DNA of 64,000 bases from Sipunculus nudus (taxonomy: Eukaryota; Annelida; Sipuncula; Golfingiida; Sipunculidae): contig CM049321.1 of NCBI GenBank assembly GCA_026874595.1, forward strand, positions 6,316,979 through 6,380,978, in the 5' to 3' direction. Of this stretch, positions 25,651 through 37,305 are shown piece after piece. A program made the translations under genes and the position numbers. The number at the start of each line of letters is the position of its first letter. The first letter of the stretch is position 1. The notes beneath the pieces were generated by a model. The model did not search any database and was not told the origin of the DNA. It worked only from the letters and a program-made list of their open reading frames with translations.

Positions 25651-27015
25651 AACCGACAGTTATATACAGGTGCAAATAGAATCGCCCACAAAATCGCCAA
25701 TCCTGGACAAAGTCTTCTGTGATTATAACTCCGCCAGGTGTCGGGAGGTATAATATTTTACTCACTCGGGACTCCTCGGCTGGATTCGTATTCTAACCCC
25801 GGACGTATCTAGGACGCAGCCATGTTGCCCCCGAAAGTATTTGTACAGAGAAGTTCAAGACAGCATCCCCGTGCATTAAAAAACAAACCTACATTTAAAG
25901 AGACACGCTCTGCATATTATTGATATTATTGATTTTGTTTAAGGAATATATGATGACAGACTCTTAGATTTCTTGTAGTTCATGCATGTTTTGCATTAAG
26001 ATAGTTTCGCCTAGTTTTGCTGTATAATGATAAAGATAACGCAAGAAGTCGCCCTTTCTGGCCTGAACCTAACTCTCGTGATGTCTACTGTTCACCCCGT
26101 TGCCATTGTATACCTGGAGACGCCGTGCAGCACGAAATAATACCTTATTATAGCGCTTATAAAAAGAATCTCACAATTTTTGTAAATGTTACACACTTCG
26201 TGTATATTAATCCTTCGTTATGAAGTGTATTATAAACCGTGATTGTAGTACCCCGTACATCCGGCGCAGAAAATACCCATTCTTTGGTCATATCCTAGGG
26301 CCGTATATATATACCATATACCAGGAACTAAATCTCGAGGTTTTCCGAGAACACCCGGAAATGAAAAGATGTGTTCAGATACTTTACCCTTTGTTGTCTA
26401 ACCGTAAATGTATTGGATCACAATAGAAACATATTATTTCAGAGGGGCCGGTCCCAATTTACCGTAAAAAAGTAACTGAACGGTGTCAGCAGGTGGCTTT
26501 TAACTGGATGTTACCTGGAATTAATTTTCCTGAGGATCATTCATCGTGGAGCTTTGTTGTCTCCCACAGCATGATGTATTGCAAATATTTATTAATATAG
26601 TAAAGTTGTCCACTCCCTCCCAAGATCTTCGAGGCCATCGGTAATTGTCCACCAGTTACTTCCCATATAAGGCCACACACATAAACAAGTATTGTTCCCT
26701 TGCCTCTAAGATATTGCGCAAACGTGCGATTCGTTTTCCCTTTTTAACGGTTGCGCACAAAATGGGGAATGCTGCCAGCTTGTCTAAAAATTATAGAAAT
26801 GTGCATCAGTTTGTGAAAGAGGGCATCAAATAAATCAATATTTAGGCTTTTTTCCCATACCTTTAAGATATATATTACTTTGGGGATTTAATTTGCTCGA
26901 ACAACAAATCAGTTTGACAGGCACATAAACTGAAAAACGTCATTAAACAGACTAAACTACGTACATGCGCAATGGACCATGTTTACGTGTGTTTGGATTC
27001 AGTGACGCGGGATTT

Positions 27016-27016
<1 letters not shown>

Positions 27017-27073
<57 letters not shown>
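27017..27073. repeat. (TA)n microsatellite
   Basis: About 28 TA units within intron 2 of the vWD gene. Confidence 0.9.
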
Positions 27074-27075
<2 letters not shown>

Positions 27076-28323
27076 ATATACTTTTGAGTCTCATCTTTAA
27101 AGGGGGCTTATGGAGGGGGGACCACAAAGGACAGTGCCTATACCAACTCCCTTCCCATCGAACCCCACCCTCTTCCGACTCTCCATGTAATACTTAAGTA
27201 AATGTTCGTGGCTAGGAATATTATAATATAAAAATGTTTTTCGAATAAAAATATAATACTTGTCAAGTTTCCTTACTTAACCCTTTCATCTGCAACAGTT
27301 CATGCATAGATTTATATTCCAGGGAAACTATTTTGCTTAACATGTCATGATATAACTAAGAAACTGGAGAAAAGGTATCATGCATAGTAAACTAATCAGT
27401 CATTGATAGCAAAATTGACACTGTTTCACCTATATTAATTTAACGTTTCTCCTGTGGCTATTGTTCCCTTTATTAGAGTGTTAAAATTAGACCGGTTTAC
27501 AGATGTATGTTTCATGAGGTCAGCTCTGCAGCATAGTTTGCTGTCTGCAGAGGAAATAGCACCTGAATTGGGAGGAACTTAAAATTGATACAAATTTAAC
27601 TGATGCCCCGATGAGAGGTCTTTGGGAAATACTTACTCAAAATGAATGAGGCGGCCGAAGTTGAACATTTGAGCTTTTCAATATTGCTGATTTTTTTTTC
27701 CATTGCGCATATGAGAGTTGCAACTTCAGGTGTTTCAGAGGCGAGAAATAACTGAATATGTTGTCCTAAATGTTTGACTTGCATTTTAAGGGAATCCTGG
27801 TCAATAATTCGTATTACATTTATTGCTGTACATATATGAACATCTTAAAATTAAGCTACAGAAGAGGAACACAAGAAAAAATCATGTATATATAGATTAA
27901 AGTGTATATCACATATCTATGGCAACCGCCGTCATCTCTCACGACCTGGTGTCAATCATACAACCTGTGACAGATATGTTTTGTATAAGAATTCTTATCA
28001 AAGTATTTACATAACAAGGGAAAAAAGGGAAGAAGCCTTTGTCATAAAAAATAACAAATGGGTGTGATAGAGCCAAGAGACATATTTTGATAAGCAAGTA
28101 CATTTGAGCGTCGCTAATATGAACATCTGGGTGACAACAACTTTGTTCGGATAAAAGGCGATTCACTGTTTATTGTTATTTAAACGTCAGTTCAATTGAA
28201 ATGTGTGTGAAAATAAAACAAAACACCAATGATGAATAAAAAGACAAAATCTGTTTTCATTAATGTTATTTGGTTATGTTAATATAAAGTCAATATTGGT
28301 AATGTGTAACTGTTATCTTGCAG

Positions 28324-28350
28324 TTTTGGCAGAAGTTCACGGAGCAGGAG
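28324..28350 (+). CDS. vWD gene A exon 3: end of signal peptide
   Basis: A 27-nt exon between acceptor TATCTTGCAG and donor GTGAGT. In phase 1 it gives FLAEVHGAG, completing the signal peptide; AEVHG|AG is a credible signal-peptidase site. It exits in phase 1, matching the next exon. Confidence 0.7.
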
Positions 28351-28772
28351 GTGAGTATTTTTTTAAACACGACATTTGGGTATCAATCTGTACATCCGAT
28401 ATTTGTCACATTAAGTTTCAAATCTGATATATGTACTTGTCTGTAATTCGCAGAAGAGCACATATCAACGATAAATATGGAGATAATGTAGAATTGAATT
28501 GTCAAAAGTGTAAGCTTTTTTTGTATTATAATAATAACATATATCATTTAGTGATGATAATTCAGCAAATAAAAGCCAAGGTGATTAACTTTGGCCTAAT
28601 TTAGCAATGGTCATTTGTTTAAAATATAATGTTGGCGTGGATCCGAATGAAAGAGGGATCCAGTATAATAACTGACTGGAATTACAGTTTCTGCGGGGAT
28701 ATTTTGAATGTTTAACAGAAGGCTATTATGTGTGCCTATGAATACCTGTTGTTTATACATGTTTCCCTTCAG

Positions 28773-28814
28773 ATGACAGCACAGGTACTGATGTAAGTTT
28801 ATTTTTTTTCGCAG
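28773..28814 (+). other. Possible in-frame alternative extension of exon 4 (42 nt)
   Basis: CCCTTCAG at 28765-28772 is a usable acceptor in the same phase as the main one at 28814. The 42 nt between are free of stops in phase 1 and end in the polypyrimidine tract of the main acceptor. A 12-nt microexon ending at CAG|GTACTG (28773-28784) would also keep phase. Both are hypothetical. Confidence 0.3.
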
Positions 28815-29047
28815 ATATATGTTGCAAGCTGAGCGGTAACGGGAACTACAAACAATTCGACAATCCTCCGAGTGTACATTTTAGAAGCAACTGTGTGTAC
28901 AATTTTGCATCTGACATAAACGGAGAATTTCAAATCTGGGTCGATCCTGAATTCCATAAAGATAACCCTAAAGTGAGCTTCGCAAATAGTACGATCATTC
29001 ATTATGGCGGCAAGACGTACTATCTCAACTACACTGAAGTCCAGTTG
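28815..29047 (+). CDS. vWD gene A exon 4: N-terminal half of first vWD domain
   Basis: Acceptor TTTTTTTTCGCAG, 233 nt, donor GTATGT. It encodes about 78 residues beginning DICCKLSGNGNYKQFDN, then CVYNF and FQIWVDPEFH, the first strands of a vWD domain. The usual GDPH calcium motif is replaced by SGNG, so this domain may not bind calcium in the standard way. Two N-glycosylation sequons, NST and NYT, lie near the end. A second acceptor 42 nt upstream (CCCTTCAG at 28772) would extend the exon in frame by 14 residues. Confidence 0.8.
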
Positions 29048-31402
29048 GTATGTTGGATTTTTTTTTAATTCTATATGTTTCTGTCTAATTTTATGAGAAA
29101 CCTCTAGGTCATGTCATTCCAAAATGTATACCTTATGTTTCCGCCAAAGATCAAATAAAATCTGCTACAAGTGTTATTTTCAAATTCATATACGGGAAAA
29201 CAAAACCATTGATCCCTTATGTTTATTTCATATTTGACCAAGCATTTTTTAGGTGAAAGCATGGGTAATTTATGTAAGGTTTTCTATTGGAAGGAATGAA
29301 GTGTCCAGTGTCCACATCTATCTCTTTACCACTAATATTATCCTTTCTGTATGTTTGCTTGTACGAGAACTTCCACAGAAAAAGGCCATGACTGTGGGCC
29401 ACTTATCTATCAGCGTCAGTTATATGCCTTAACTGACATAACTTACACCAATTTGGCCCTTCCACTTGCAAACAATTGAATTCCTGCAACATCACACGGC
29501 GCTCGCAATTGCTGACCTTCACCTTGGCCCATCATAACAACGACGTGTATAGGTTGGTTCCATATCCGACACTGGATATCGCATCATTACTCATCTGCGG
29601 AGTTTGCTACACCTGGGGAACCAATCGGAGGCAATACACCCGTCCTCTGCTACTGGACCTAACAGGTCCTATTGCCCTTGTAACTCTCTAAACGTAAACG
29701 TATGTAAGTTCAAGGATCCTGTCTGTGTTACTTGCACCTCGTGTATTCGTCAAACTCACTTCCGCCATCCACCATGGGTAAATATTCAAGGTGTTCAATG
29801 TGGCTTCACAATCCTATGTTCATATGTTCTATGCGTTGTCATTGGCGAATCCATGTACCCCCCCCCCCCCTCCCGGCGAGCTGTAACATCTCCCATTTTT
29901 TTTCTACTGCTTTCCCCTTAAATTCGTATTTAATTTAAAATATATATATATATTTTTTATTTCCCAGCAATTATATAATTAAGTTTTCCACATTTTTTTT
30001 TGTACTTTCTAATACGTTGAGGATTTAAAAAAAACGGCTCTGCATATGGTCTGCTCCGTTAATTAACATATTTGTCTTCAAGAGTAAAGGGAGGGGGGGG
30101 GGGGCACTCGCATACACTGTCTTGTAAATATTGCATCCGGCAAATTTTAAGAATATTGTTGTATGTATGATACAGTTCAAACATATATACTCACATTTCA
30201 AATATATAACAATTACGGTTTTAAGAAAATAAAAAATTCTTATTTCGGTATAAGTTTAAATTCTAAATGAGGTTTAGCTATAACAGTTATAGTAAACTCA
30301 TAAATGGAACCAAAGTCTATCAATATATTTATCTACATTGACCATCCACCCTTGTTAAAAATGGGGGAAATCCCATCTCCCCATATATTGACGCCCCTTG
30401 ATAGAAATAAATTACAAATAACTTTTTGTACTGTTGGAGAAGGTCTTTCCATTCTTACACTGAGCTAGGTAATTAGAAGAAGGAACTACTACTTCATAGT
30501 GATGCTAATTTGTTAGAAGTATAAATATTTATGCCGGTTACCCATAAAGTTTGACTACGTAATGCAAAGATATTCAAAACAATACTAGCTGAGGAACAGA
30601 AATTCCTCATTTTTAAAGGTGCTTTTAAATGCCCTATTTAAATTTCATATTTAAAAATATGTTCAATATGTGGAGGAGACCTAAGACCTATTTTTATTTT
30701 TTATAGCAAGCTTTTCACCAAATTTTTTATATAGATTTATATTTGATTAAATTGCGAACACATTAATGAACTTTAGTTTTGCTGTCAAGAACAATTCTTT
30801 AAAAGTTTCTTTAACGTTTGTAAGAGTTTTTTTTTTCCAAAAATGTATATAAACACCGCAATGTTGTTAACAAAAAAATGTATCCTAGGTGATTGGCTGC
30901 ATGAATGTTGAATTATCATTTGTTGTAAAACATCCACAATTCTGGTTGGTCTGACTTGGTGCCAGGTAACCTTGTTAAATATGTTTCGTTTATTTGGTTC
31001 ACCACAAATGTAAAATAGGGGGGGGCAAAGAAATAAAGCAGCCTATGTGAGCATTGATCGTGGTTTTCCGTCCTATTTCTGTGAAGGTGTCAAGGGATTG
31101 TCTTCAGTTTTTAGACTTCAGAAATTGGAATAGGGTCTCTAAATATAAATACAATATAAACAAAACAGATGAATATTAATACCTATACCTAGGTGCACCC
31201 AATACATACACCATGGATCGATCAGAACTTTCCTAAACAATTCGAAGGTACTGTTGGAGTTATTATTGAAATGTTTTTGTGTTGTGTGTTTAGAATTGTT
31301 AAGATGTTTAGAACAATCCAGTTATCCAAACCGTTCTCGGATAAATATTTGTCGAGATAAAAAGATGATATATATTATATTTAGCTATAATTCACATTAC
31401 AG
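29048..31402 (+). other. Intron 4 of vWD gene A
   Basis: 2.35 kb, non-coding as far as I can see. It has a C run at 29858-29870 and a G run at 30092-30104 and is otherwise AT-rich. An open stretch at 29476-29921 has no codon or family support. Confidence 0.6.
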
Positions 31403-31617
31403 CCCAACGGCACGGTTGCCCCTATTCTGGGCTTCCCCACCCAAGATGATGGCATCATTCGCATAGAGAGCATCGGAGGAAACATAAAGTTTACGATTAT
31501 ACCTGAGGATGTGGAAATCTTTTGGCACGGGGCTTATAATCTGAAGGTCTGTGTAGGAGATCAATGGAGACAAAATCCGAGCAAGATGAACGGTTTATGT
31601 GGAAACAACAACGGAGA
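31403..31617 (+). CDS. vWD gene A exon 5: C-terminal half of first vWD domain
   Basis: Acceptor TTCACATTACAG, 215 nt, donor GTGAGT; phase 0 in, phase 2 out. It encodes PNGTVAPILGFPTQDDGI, IKFTIIPEDVEIFWHGAYNL and MNGLCGNNNG. The last is the hallmark GLCGNxxG turn of vWD domains. NGT is a glycosylation sequon. Confidence 0.85.
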
Positions 31618-32263
31618 GTGAGTTTAAGGCCGGTCAGGTCGATATGTTTTACTATAGCCATAAGGAAGGACCTGAAAATATGTGGGACGGTCGTAGTTTA
31701 ACCCATCTGGCGGTGAATAATACAACTAATTCTCACACTTCATGACATCAGGCATCACTTTGAGTCAACGAAGAAGTTTACGAATCAATTATGTCTTTTG
31801 AGAGATTAAATTACGTGTTGGTACATTTCAATGACAGATACAATAACCAACAATCCGATCTATGCGAGTCTATCTCCGGGTTGCATTTTGCCAAATTTTA
31901 TCTAGATATGGTTCATTTGAACTTTACCTAGCTGCCAGACACAGCCTTTTGCCATGCGTAGCAGCTAAGATATGTTATGCTGATTTTAATATAACATTTC
32001 AATCATTCTGATTATTCAACAGCACTATACTAAAGAGATAATGAGGTGATAAATTATCTTTAGCTTAAAAACTAAACTGGAGAAAAATATGGTTGTCATT
32101 TCATATGATTGGTTCGCTGGCATGAGGATCTCTAACATTCTCGTTCACTCATATCAGGTCGATATGAAAAACGTATATTCATTTATATAAACATATTACT
32201 AATAATATGTAAACTCTATGTGGGATAAGAGCTTCAGGAGATGAAAGATATATTTTTTTGTAG
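31618..32263 (+). other. Intron 5 of vWD gene A
   Basis: 646 bp, AT-rich, no recognisable feature apart from the splice sites (GTGAGT ... TTTTTTTGTAG). Confidence 0.6.
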
Positions 32264-32362
32264 CAAAACTGATGATCTGGTCACTAGCGATGGCGAGGTT
32301 CTCCTGGAAAGAAACTTTGATACGTACAAAAAATTCGGCGAAAGCTGGAATGTCACGGATGG
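32264..32362 (+). CDS. vWD gene A exon 6: tail of first vWD domain
   Basis: Acceptor TTTTTTTGTAG, 99 nt, donor GTATGT; phase 2 in and out. The residues DKTDDLVTSDGEVL and FGESWNVTDG form the DDL...DG...SW module that regularly closes a vWD domain after CGNxxG. NVT is a glycosylation sequon. Confidence 0.85.
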
Positions 32363-32917
32363 GTATGTTCATGAAAAGATTCTATTATAACATACCATTT
32401 CATTCTCACAAACGCAGACAAGCATACACGTACAGGCCCAGTGTAGAATGGAAACTGTCTGTAAGAGCAACCTTGAGTGAAACGGAAGCATTCACATAGG
32501 TCATACCTGACCTTTCTAATAAGACCAACATCGAACAAAGACCACATATGACCAGTCCGGGTTGGGGATGGGGGGGGGGGGGGTCTTATAACACAGGTTT
32601 CACTTTATATATTCAGTTAGGCTGTAACGATGCACCGATGTACCGCCTCATCGCGACACATAATCAAGTATGCTTCACTTCTCTCACTAGAAGCGACATC
32701 TGTCGGAGCGACAAACACTAAGGGCTTGTGTCCATAATATCGACAGAAAATGTGGTATTTTATATAGATCTTAAGAAAATTAAATTCTTACGATGTGCTG
32801 TTCCTATTGAAGTATCCGGCATTTATCTTGATTAAAATAACAATACTTGAAACGCTAGATCAGAGAGGACGACCGTCACGTGAAGTGCTCATGCTCGTGG
32901 AAATGGTGTATAGTCCC

Positions 32918-32973
<56 letters not shown>

Positions 32974-33030
32974 GGGTGTGTATCCTATTATTTTTAATTA
33001 ATCCATCCAATTTTTCACTTGTCATTATAG
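32363..33030 (+). other. Intron 6 of vWD gene A
   Basis: 668 bp, non-coding. A G run at 32569-32583 and a (TA)n tract at 32920-32971 lie just upstream of the next small exon. Confidence 0.6.
32920..32971. repeat. (TA)n microsatellite
   Basis: About 26 TA units in intron 6 of vWD gene A. Confidence 0.9.
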
Positions 33031-33053
33031 GTGCCACGGGGACACGATTCCAG
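33031..33053 (+). CDS. vWD gene A exon 7: 23-nt linker exon
   Basis: Acceptor CACTTGTCATTATAG and donor GTGAGT bracket 23 nt that read GCHGDTIP in phase 2 and leave phase 1, exactly what exon 8 requires. It adds one cysteine between the two vWD domains. Very short, so support is splice sites plus phase only. Confidence 0.6.
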
Positions 33054-33819
33054 GTGAGTACTTTGTTTTTAAGTTTTGGTTGGGGATGACGGCCTCCAAC
33101 TTAAAAACCTTTATCTATGAAGTTCTCAAGGTGACATCCTTTGTGGAAAGGGCTACCCAGCGTTTCAGTATTACAAGTACCCTAGTGTCTTCTAGGCCAG
33201 CCAACACTGGTGTACACCCCCAGCACGTTACCATTCCCCCATCCCCCGGAACCAAGCGTGCTGTAAAGGTTGTGCATCTGGAAAAATCATCCACTAAGGA
33301 ACATTATTCTGCATTCGCAGACCCACGGGTGTTGACCCGCGTCCCAAACTAACCGCCTCATGCGCAAGGTCCTTAGCAAAAGTCTATACCACAAAGGTGC
33401 GCTCTCATCACCAGGGTGTAAAGGGGTTCTGGTCATTTGAGGCAGGCAAATGTAGTTGAAATGCGCTTTTGGGTCCCATTATAGTTTATTGGGTTATATG
33501 CACTCGCACTTGTCAAAATGGGGGGTGGGGTGTGTGTGTGTGGGGGGGGGGGGGGGGGGGGCTTCGGAATCGATATAAACAGGCTCAGGACTAAAGACGG
33601 ATAGTTCGTTTCTGCCCTTGGATTGATGCTGTTGCTATAAACAGTATTTTTATTCTGCTGTAATGGTGAATTGTTAATAACGCATTTATGTCAATCTAAA
33701 ATACTATATTTAATCTCTTGCATGGACTTGATTATTTATCAGTTTTCCTTTCATAGTATTGTATGTTTCAATTAAGCATTTGTGCTTTTAACTGTACAGC
33801 ACTTTACGCAGGTTTTTTT

Positions 33820-33905
33820 CCTGGATTTAACGCTATATAAATATTTACAATAAAAATAAAAATTTAAAAAAATAAAAATAAAAATAAAAATAAAAATAAT
33901 AATAA
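33820..33905 (+). mobile_element. 3' tail of a LINE/SINE retroposon
   Basis: The sequence ending in AACGCTATATAAATATTTA followed by a (AAAAAT)n tail resembles the shared 3' end of L2/CR1-type LINEs and the SINEs that use them. The upstream body is not recognisable. Confidence 0.4.
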
Positions 33906-34479
33906 AATGAGCGCTGGAGGACCCCTCCCCATATATTTTGCATATTTTAGGAATTAGCTAAAAGTAAAGGATAATTAGTTTGATTAACGATAAAATATGC
34001 TAAAACTACAGTTGGCCAGGGCTTTTTATATTAGCCACCTGCCCCCCCCCCCCCCCCACCCCCATTCCACATCGGAAAGGATCAGGGAGGAGGGTCCAGC
34101 GGGTCCGGTTCACCTCCACCCTTTTTTTTAGCCACTTAAACCTTGTTATCAAGGGTTTCAGACCATTTTCCTGACCTGGACCTCCTCCCTCCCTTTCCGG
34201 AGGACCTTTCTAAGGTTTTTTTCCTTGGTCCTCCAGGATTGGACCCTTATTTTTTATAAATCCTGGATCCGCCCCTGCACATTATGACAGATGCCTGTCC
34301 CATTTCACCCAAGCGTATCTCCAAGGGTATTCTATAAAGGTCGATTTAAGATCGACTCTTAAAGATTATCCTTTCATATATGACTTATTCAAGTCGTAAA
34401 ACTCGTAAAAGTCGTAAACAATTGGCCAGATTTCACGTACATCATCTTCAAAACTTGGTGCTTTATGCAGAATCTGTGG

Positions 34480-34640
34480 TTTCTCGCCTGAGGATTATTT
34501 CTTAGGATCTATAAGGGCCTAATTCAGTCACAGTTTGACAACGGCAAGACAATATGAGGGTAAGCAACTGCTAACAGTTTTAACAAATTGCAGAAATTTC
34601 AAAGACGTGCCCTTCGTATTATCTGCCAGTTATTTGATAA
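34480..34640 (+). mobile_element. LINE reverse-transcriptase C-terminal remnant (non-LTR, CR1/Jockey-like)
   Basis: One frame gives GLIQSQFDNGKTI, then after two stops SFNKLQKFQRRALRIICQ. The second block matches the conserved LQxxQxRALRII helix after the RT domain of CR1/Jockey-type LINEs. Only about 50 codons are left. Confidence 0.45.
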
Positions 34641-35279
34641 TAATATAATGTAATGACCTAAGAAAATTACTGGCCGTTCACTTTTTTTTTATAAATGGCG
34701 CAGACACGGACGTCATTATAGGAGGATGGGGGTCTACTTTTTGACAAGGGGGAGTGGTCTAGGTAATAATCCCCCCCGGCAAACACTATTCAAAGAATAA
34801 GATTTATATTTTGCGTAAGAAATAAAGTTATAATATAAATAAACTATAATAAAGTATGGTTTCATTTATGGACTAATTATCAAATAATTAATATAGGTAT
34901 ATGGAATATTGTTAAGGATTAACCATACACATTAAACCTGATTTTCTAAAACCTTATACCTATTATAACATATTTGAAAAGTAATTAAGTAAATAATATT
35001 TTAAATGTGTCATACAGACGCTGAAAGTTATATATATATAATTTAGAAAATTAATACTCTAGTATATATGTTAAAGATAAAAAATATATCTTGGTATCAT
35101 TTACTGTATTTCAGTAAAGTATATTTTTAAAAACCTTATAATTTCTAATAAAATGTTGCCCTTTGAATGTAAGCAGAAAATGAAAAAAAAAATAAAAATT
35201 GCTCAAGATTATAATTATGTATGTTGAAAACTGAATATTTTTACAGTTGTTTTCTGACTGATGTTTTCTTCTATTGCAG

Positions 35280-35509
35280 AGTGGCCATGTTGTAGTGTCT
35301 GCGGAGACCCTCACTTTGAAACGCCTGATGGTAAGAGATTCAAAGTCAATGATATATGTACGTATGATCTCATTTTAACTGAAGATGGAAGCCTCAATAT
35401 CAGTATGATTACTGTACGACACCAAAGTCAGTATCTCAGCTGGGCCAAGAAAATCATCTTCAGGCAAAGAGGAGGCAAATACCGCCTAGGCCATACATCC
35501 GTCAATGTG
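35280..35509 (+). CDS. vWD gene A exon 8: N-terminal half of second vWD domain
   Basis: Acceptor TTTTCTTCTATTGCAG, 230 nt, donor GTGAGA; phase 1 in, phase 0 out. It opens with EWPCCSVCGDPHFETPDGKR, a canonical vWD start with CGDPH and the PDG loop, followed by TYDLILTEDGSLNISM and RHQSQYLSWAKKI. NIS is a sequon. The minus-strand partner at 62873-63102 has the same length and borders and 65 of 78 identical residues; most differences cluster around the GDPH loop. Confidence 0.9.
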
Positions 35510-35576
35510 GTGAGATATATTTTTATTACGTTTTTAACTTGTTTTTTTTAATCGTTACATATTTGGACTGTTATAT

Positions 35577-35665
35577 GATCGGTTGGTTAATCGGTTGGAT
35601 TGTTACCTGATCGGTTGGTTAATCGGTTGGATTGTTACCTGATCGGTTGATTAATTGGTTTTCTA
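35577..35665 (+). repeat. 32-bp tandem repeat, about 2.7 copies
   Basis: Units start with GATCGGTTGGTTAATCGG at 35577, 35609 and 35641. The third is diverged and partial. Located just after the exon 8 donor. Confidence 0.85.
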
Positions 35666-36027
35666 TCAGAGGCTTTACTTGGAACGTTGTTTAAGTTTCG
35701 TGGATCAAGCTTCTTTTGTTTAAGGGATTCTCTATCAATGTGAAACTTGTCAATATGTTCATCGGAGGGTCAGCCTTTGTTCTCGCAAGCAAATCTCACC
35801 TGTTAGGCAACGGTGGAGTCAGAGATTTTCAACCATACCTTTTCCTGTGCTTGCATAGCACACACCCGTTTCTTTGCATTATCCTTTGGGAGGTATACAA
35901 GCAATCTCTGATTTGATTCAACTGCACGTGTCGAACGGCTTCTGTGGCCGGGGGCGGGATAGGGGGATGGGATGAGGGTGGTTCAAATTTCACCTAAGGC
36001 GTTATGATTTATCACGGTTGGCAATAT

Positions 36028-36220
36028 CCAATGGTGAGCGCTCTGTAGGCTTACTGGGAAGGTCGTGCCCAACAAACTTGCCTCGCTTAAAACCAAGTGC
36101 GGGTCCCCGATTGATATGACCCAATAGTGGGCACGAGAACACCCACAGGGTACGGAGGTGCACTAATCACCGGGCCTGGTAACCACCAGGATATAAAATA
36201 AAAGGAAGCGTGTGACAGAG
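36028..36220 (+). mobile_element. tRNA-SINE, 5'-truncated copy
   Basis: It matches the body of the SINE at 44385-44650: GTGAGCGCTCTG, GGGAAGG(T/C)CGTGCCCAAC, CACCGGGCCT and CCAGGATATA in the same order. The tRNA-like head is missing. In arm B only the last ~40 bp of this copy remain (about 62780-62815), so either arm B lost the rest or boundaries moved. Confidence 0.7.
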
Positions 36221-36825
36221 CAGTGTCAAGTTGTCCCAAATCGGAATGGAATTCTGCAGACTTACGTATACTTATTCAAGTTTGCATAAGAACAATGAAC
36301 ACGACTATCATTTTTTGAAAGAAAAAGAAAAAAAATAAATTAATCCATTTGCGTTATAATAAAGGAAACATGTATCTTTTATTTGGTTTCATAATACAAC
36401 TGTTTTGTGTTATACCTAAATGTTCTAATGTACGAATGATTTGGATTTTATCTTTTTTTCATATGCCAGGGTCAGATGATATGGTACCCTATAAGCAATA
36501 CAAAAACACACACGCACACACACATATTTATATGATATCTGACGGTGGTTACACCCAGCAATTGTGATGGAACTCCTCTGTAACCACGCAGTGTCGGGAA
36601 TGGTGCAAGGGAGCCATTTCCCATACTTTCGCAATATGAGAAATTTGACATTATTTTGCAAAGGGTCAATCACATTGCCATCTTTTTTTAAACTACGCCA
36701 CTGAATGTGTTCTACGAAAAACCAGCCAAGCACCAGCGCCCAAAATCACGCAGCCCTTCCCAAACGCAAAAACAGGTAATATGCCACTATGAATGACCAG
36801 TGTTGTATCACCGGGTATTTATTAC

Positions 36826-37305
36826 GGCTGCGCGATATTATCGATATATCGGGTTATCGCGATACGGTGATTCGCATTTTGAGTATCGCGGTGGAATTTT
36901 TATATATCGATATCTGTCGATGTTTCGATAAACGTGTCTAAAACTGAGTTTCTGTAAAATTATTATATTTCTGTTACAAATATAGAAATCATCATTGATT
37001 GGGACAAATCAGAGGCTACATGTGAAAGGCGTTATCGTGCCTTTGGACAATTAGTAGGGAATGTTCAAGTTGGCCTGATATACCATATCTCTTAGTTCCA
37101 TCTAAGGGAATATACATGTCTGTTCTATGATTTTTGGAAATGCGAGAATATTTCTAGACATTAAAGAAAACTAAGTGCCGAACACGGTCATATTTATTTG
37201 TTTGTCAATTTTATATAATAAACATAGTGCGATATCTTTCACAATAGTATAACACATATCACAAAAACTTGCAATACTAAATTTGTAGGCGATACGCAGC
37301 CTTAA
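36826..37305. mobile_element. hAT-like MITE in arm A
   Basis: The 480-bp unit is flanked by a 10-bp direct repeat TATTTATTAC (36816-36825, 37306-37315). Its ends are inverted: GGCTGCGCGATA on the left and, reversed, GGCTGCGTATCG on the right, resembling GGCTGCACGATA-type hAT ends. The interior is rich in CGATATATCG palindromes. The same unit lies at the mirrored place in arm B (about 61442-62331), so insertion preceded the duplication. Confidence 0.65.

Larger units (their letters stand above)
22703..28323 (+). other. Intron 2 of vWD gene A (5.6 kb)
   Basis: No convincing coding sequence. It holds a (GTTT)n run at 22734-22760, a (TATC)n run at about 24020-24048, a hAT-like element at 24174-25642 and a (TA)n tract at 27017-27073. 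The other short open frames in it show no family features. Confidence 0.6.
33054..35279 (+). other. Intron 7 of vWD gene A
   Basis: 2.2 kb with a 20-base G run near 33541-33560, an A/T-rich 3' tail of a retroposon at 33820-33905, a C run at 34044-34058 and a short LINE-like piece at 34480-34640. The outer edge of inverted-repeat arm A falls inside it, near 34912. Confidence 0.6.

Noticed and set aside
29604-29921. 105-codon plus-strand frame in intron 4
   Set aside because: It ends in a poly-C tract translated as prolines, lacks any family pattern and sits between two vWD exons.
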